Assembly (NCBI GenBank): GCA_002316295.1
Contig: DCDF01000239.1
Location: 1 to 5,994 of the forward strand
Length of the DNA stretch: 5,994 bases
Direction: 5' to 3'
Origin: Syntrophaceae bacterium UBA1062
GTDB taxonomy: Bacteria > Desulfobacterota > Desulfomonilia > UBA1062
Part shown: positions 5,025-5,994 of the stretch, in pieces
How positions within the stretch are numbered: position 1 is the stretch's first letter
Layout of the letters: the number at the start of each line of letters is the position of its first letter
Notes under the pieces: model-generated
What the model was told of the DNA's origin: nothing
The model's input: the letters and a program-made list of their open reading frames with translations, nothing else
Database searches by the model: none
Made by a program: the position numbers and the translations under genes

Positions 5025-5994
5025 ATGTCGTGGGACCCGCGTAACCAGGGAGGCTATCAGGGGAGCGAGAAGGACATCGAAGAGGTCATCAGGCAGGCGA
5101 AATCCCAGTTCGAATCCTTCAAGAACAAAGGAAAGGGCCTCTGGACTCTGGTGATCATTCTCATCATCGCAGGCATCGGGGCGTTGACTGCGGCCTATAC
5201 CGTCCAGACGGGGCACCGGGGCGTCGTCCTGAGGTTCGGGAAGTTCGCCGGCGTGGTTTCTCCGGGGCTGCATTTCAAGATCCCGTTCGGGGTGGACAGG
5301 GTGATCGATGTGCACACCGAAAAGGTGGAGACCGAGGCATTCGGTTTCAGAAGCGCGAACCCCGGTGTCAGAGCGAAGTTCCAGAAGGACCCGGAAACGG
5401 CCAAGGAGTCGATGATCCTCACCGGGGACCTGAATGTGATCGATATGGAGTGGATTGTCCAGTACCGGAGACAGGACCCGAGGAAATTTCTCTTCTCCAT
5501 CCATGATCCGGTCCAGACCATCCGCGACATCAGCGAGACCGTGGCCCGGCAGATCGTCGGAGACCGAAGCTTCGATTATGTTCTCCAGAACCGCGAAGAG
5601 GTGAACCGGATTTTCCAGGACGATCTCCAGGAGATCCTGGACGGGTATGACAGCGGGATACGGATCGTGGGTGTGCGCCTTCAGAACGTGGTCCCGCCGG
5701 ATGCGGTGAAGAACGCCTTCAACGAGGTGAACGAGGCTCAGCAGGAAAAGGAGCGGCTCATCAATGAGGCCCAGGAAACCTATAACCGCGAGATACCCAA
5801 GGCCAGAGGAGAGGCCGAAAGGCTCATCAATTCCGCGCGGGGCTATGCCCTCGAGCGCGTGAACAGGGCAAGGGGCGAGACCTCCCGTTTCAGCGACGTG
5901 CTCGCAGAATACCGCAGCGCAAAGGAGGTCACCAAAAAACGCCTGTACCTGGAGACTTACCAGGAGGTCATTCCCAAGGCCAAGGATGTCTATG
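5025..5994 (+). CDS. hflK: HflK, SPFH/band-7 membrane protein (FtsH modulator), 3' truncated by window edge
   Basis: The frame is open from ATG 5025 to the window end, giving 323 residues so far. E. coli HflK has about 419, so the C-terminus is missing. A polar N-terminus (1-38, with Gly and Gln) precedes one membrane helix, WTLVIILIIAGIGALTAAYT (40-59). The SPFH domain begins YTVQTGHRGVVLRFGKFAG, then VSPGLHFKIPF, as is characteristic of HflK. It continues through ETEAFGFRS (103-110), LTGDLNVIDMEWIVQYR (132-148) and VGVRLQNVVPPDAVKNAFNE (215-234). The last segment with the AQQEKERLINEAQ helix that follows (238-250) is diagnostic for HflK over other band-7 proteins. A long charged coiled coil follows (about 236-310). 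HflK and HflC form a large membrane cage around the FtsH protease and regulate its attack on membrane proteins. hflC would be expected just beyond the right edge. The N-terminal segment is shorter than in enterobacteria. Confidence 0.95.
   Translation, partial: MSWDPRNQGGYQGSEKDIEEVIRQAKSQFESFKNKGKGLWTLVIILIIAGIGALTAAYTVQTGHRGVVLRFGKFAGVVSPGLHFKIPFGVDRVIDVHTEKVETEAFGFRSANPGVRAKFQKDPETAKESMILTGDLNVIDMEWIVQYRRQDPRKFLFSIHDPVQTIRDISETVARQIVGDRSFDYVLQNREEVNRIFQDDLQEILDGYDSGIRIVGVRLQNVVPPDAVKNAFNEVNEAQQEKERLINEAQETYNREIPKARGEAERLINSARGYALERVNRARGETSRFSDVLAEYRSAKEVTKKRLYLETYQEVIPKAKDVY

Noticed and set aside
4923..5504. A 193-codon open frame on the - strand
   Set aside because: It lies antisense to hflK, whose protein is unmistakable. 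It is a shadow of that gene.
1..5994. CRISPR array, tRNA, rRNA, insertion sequence or prophage signs
   Set aside because: No evenly spaced direct repeats, cloverleaf-type sequence, transposase or integrase motifs, or terminal inverted repeats of an insertion sequence were seen.

Overview
The window looks like chromosomal DNA of a Gram-negative bacterium, most plausibly from the Desulfobacterota (former Deltaproteobacteria) or a close relative. This is an inference from gene content: type IV prepilin-like proteins, a bactofilin, a rhomboid protease with a helical-repeat tail, and an HflK homologue with a short N-terminus. Other hints are strong Shine-Dalgarno sites and GC-rich genes beside a visibly more AT-rich gap. 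No sequence names the organism.

Layout. (1) Positions 2-1595, + strand: a tightly overlapped three-gene run. It holds the C-terminal part of a probable FAD-dependent oxidoreductase of the phytoene-desaturase/amine-oxidase type (open at the left edge), a GspH/FimT-type prepilin, and a PilV-type prepilin. (2) Positions 1643-2047, - strand: a bactofilin, convergent with the pilin genes. (3) Positions 2048-2597: about 550 bases with no convincing gene but an unusual density of inverted repeats. This is the most interesting part of the window and may encode a structured RNA. (4) Positions 2598-4868, - strand: a rhomboid-family intramembrane protease with an appended tetratricopeptide-like tail, and upstream of it an alpha/beta hydrolase. 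(5) Positions 4869-5024: a divergent promoter region with several short palindromes. (6) From 5025 to the right edge, + strand: hflK, truncated by the window end.

How the genes fit together. The two prepilins would be inserted in the inner membrane and processed by a prepilin peptidase. They probably act as minor pilins or pseudopilins priming a type IV pilus or type II secretion filament, but the usual PilW/PilX/PilY1 partners do not follow. Rhomboid and HflK both concern membrane-protein proteolysis and quality control, but they lie on opposite strands and nothing shows that they are co-regulated. Bactofilin is a cytoskeletal scaffold. Apart from the left-hand + strand run, the window reads as neighbouring housekeeping units and not as one system.
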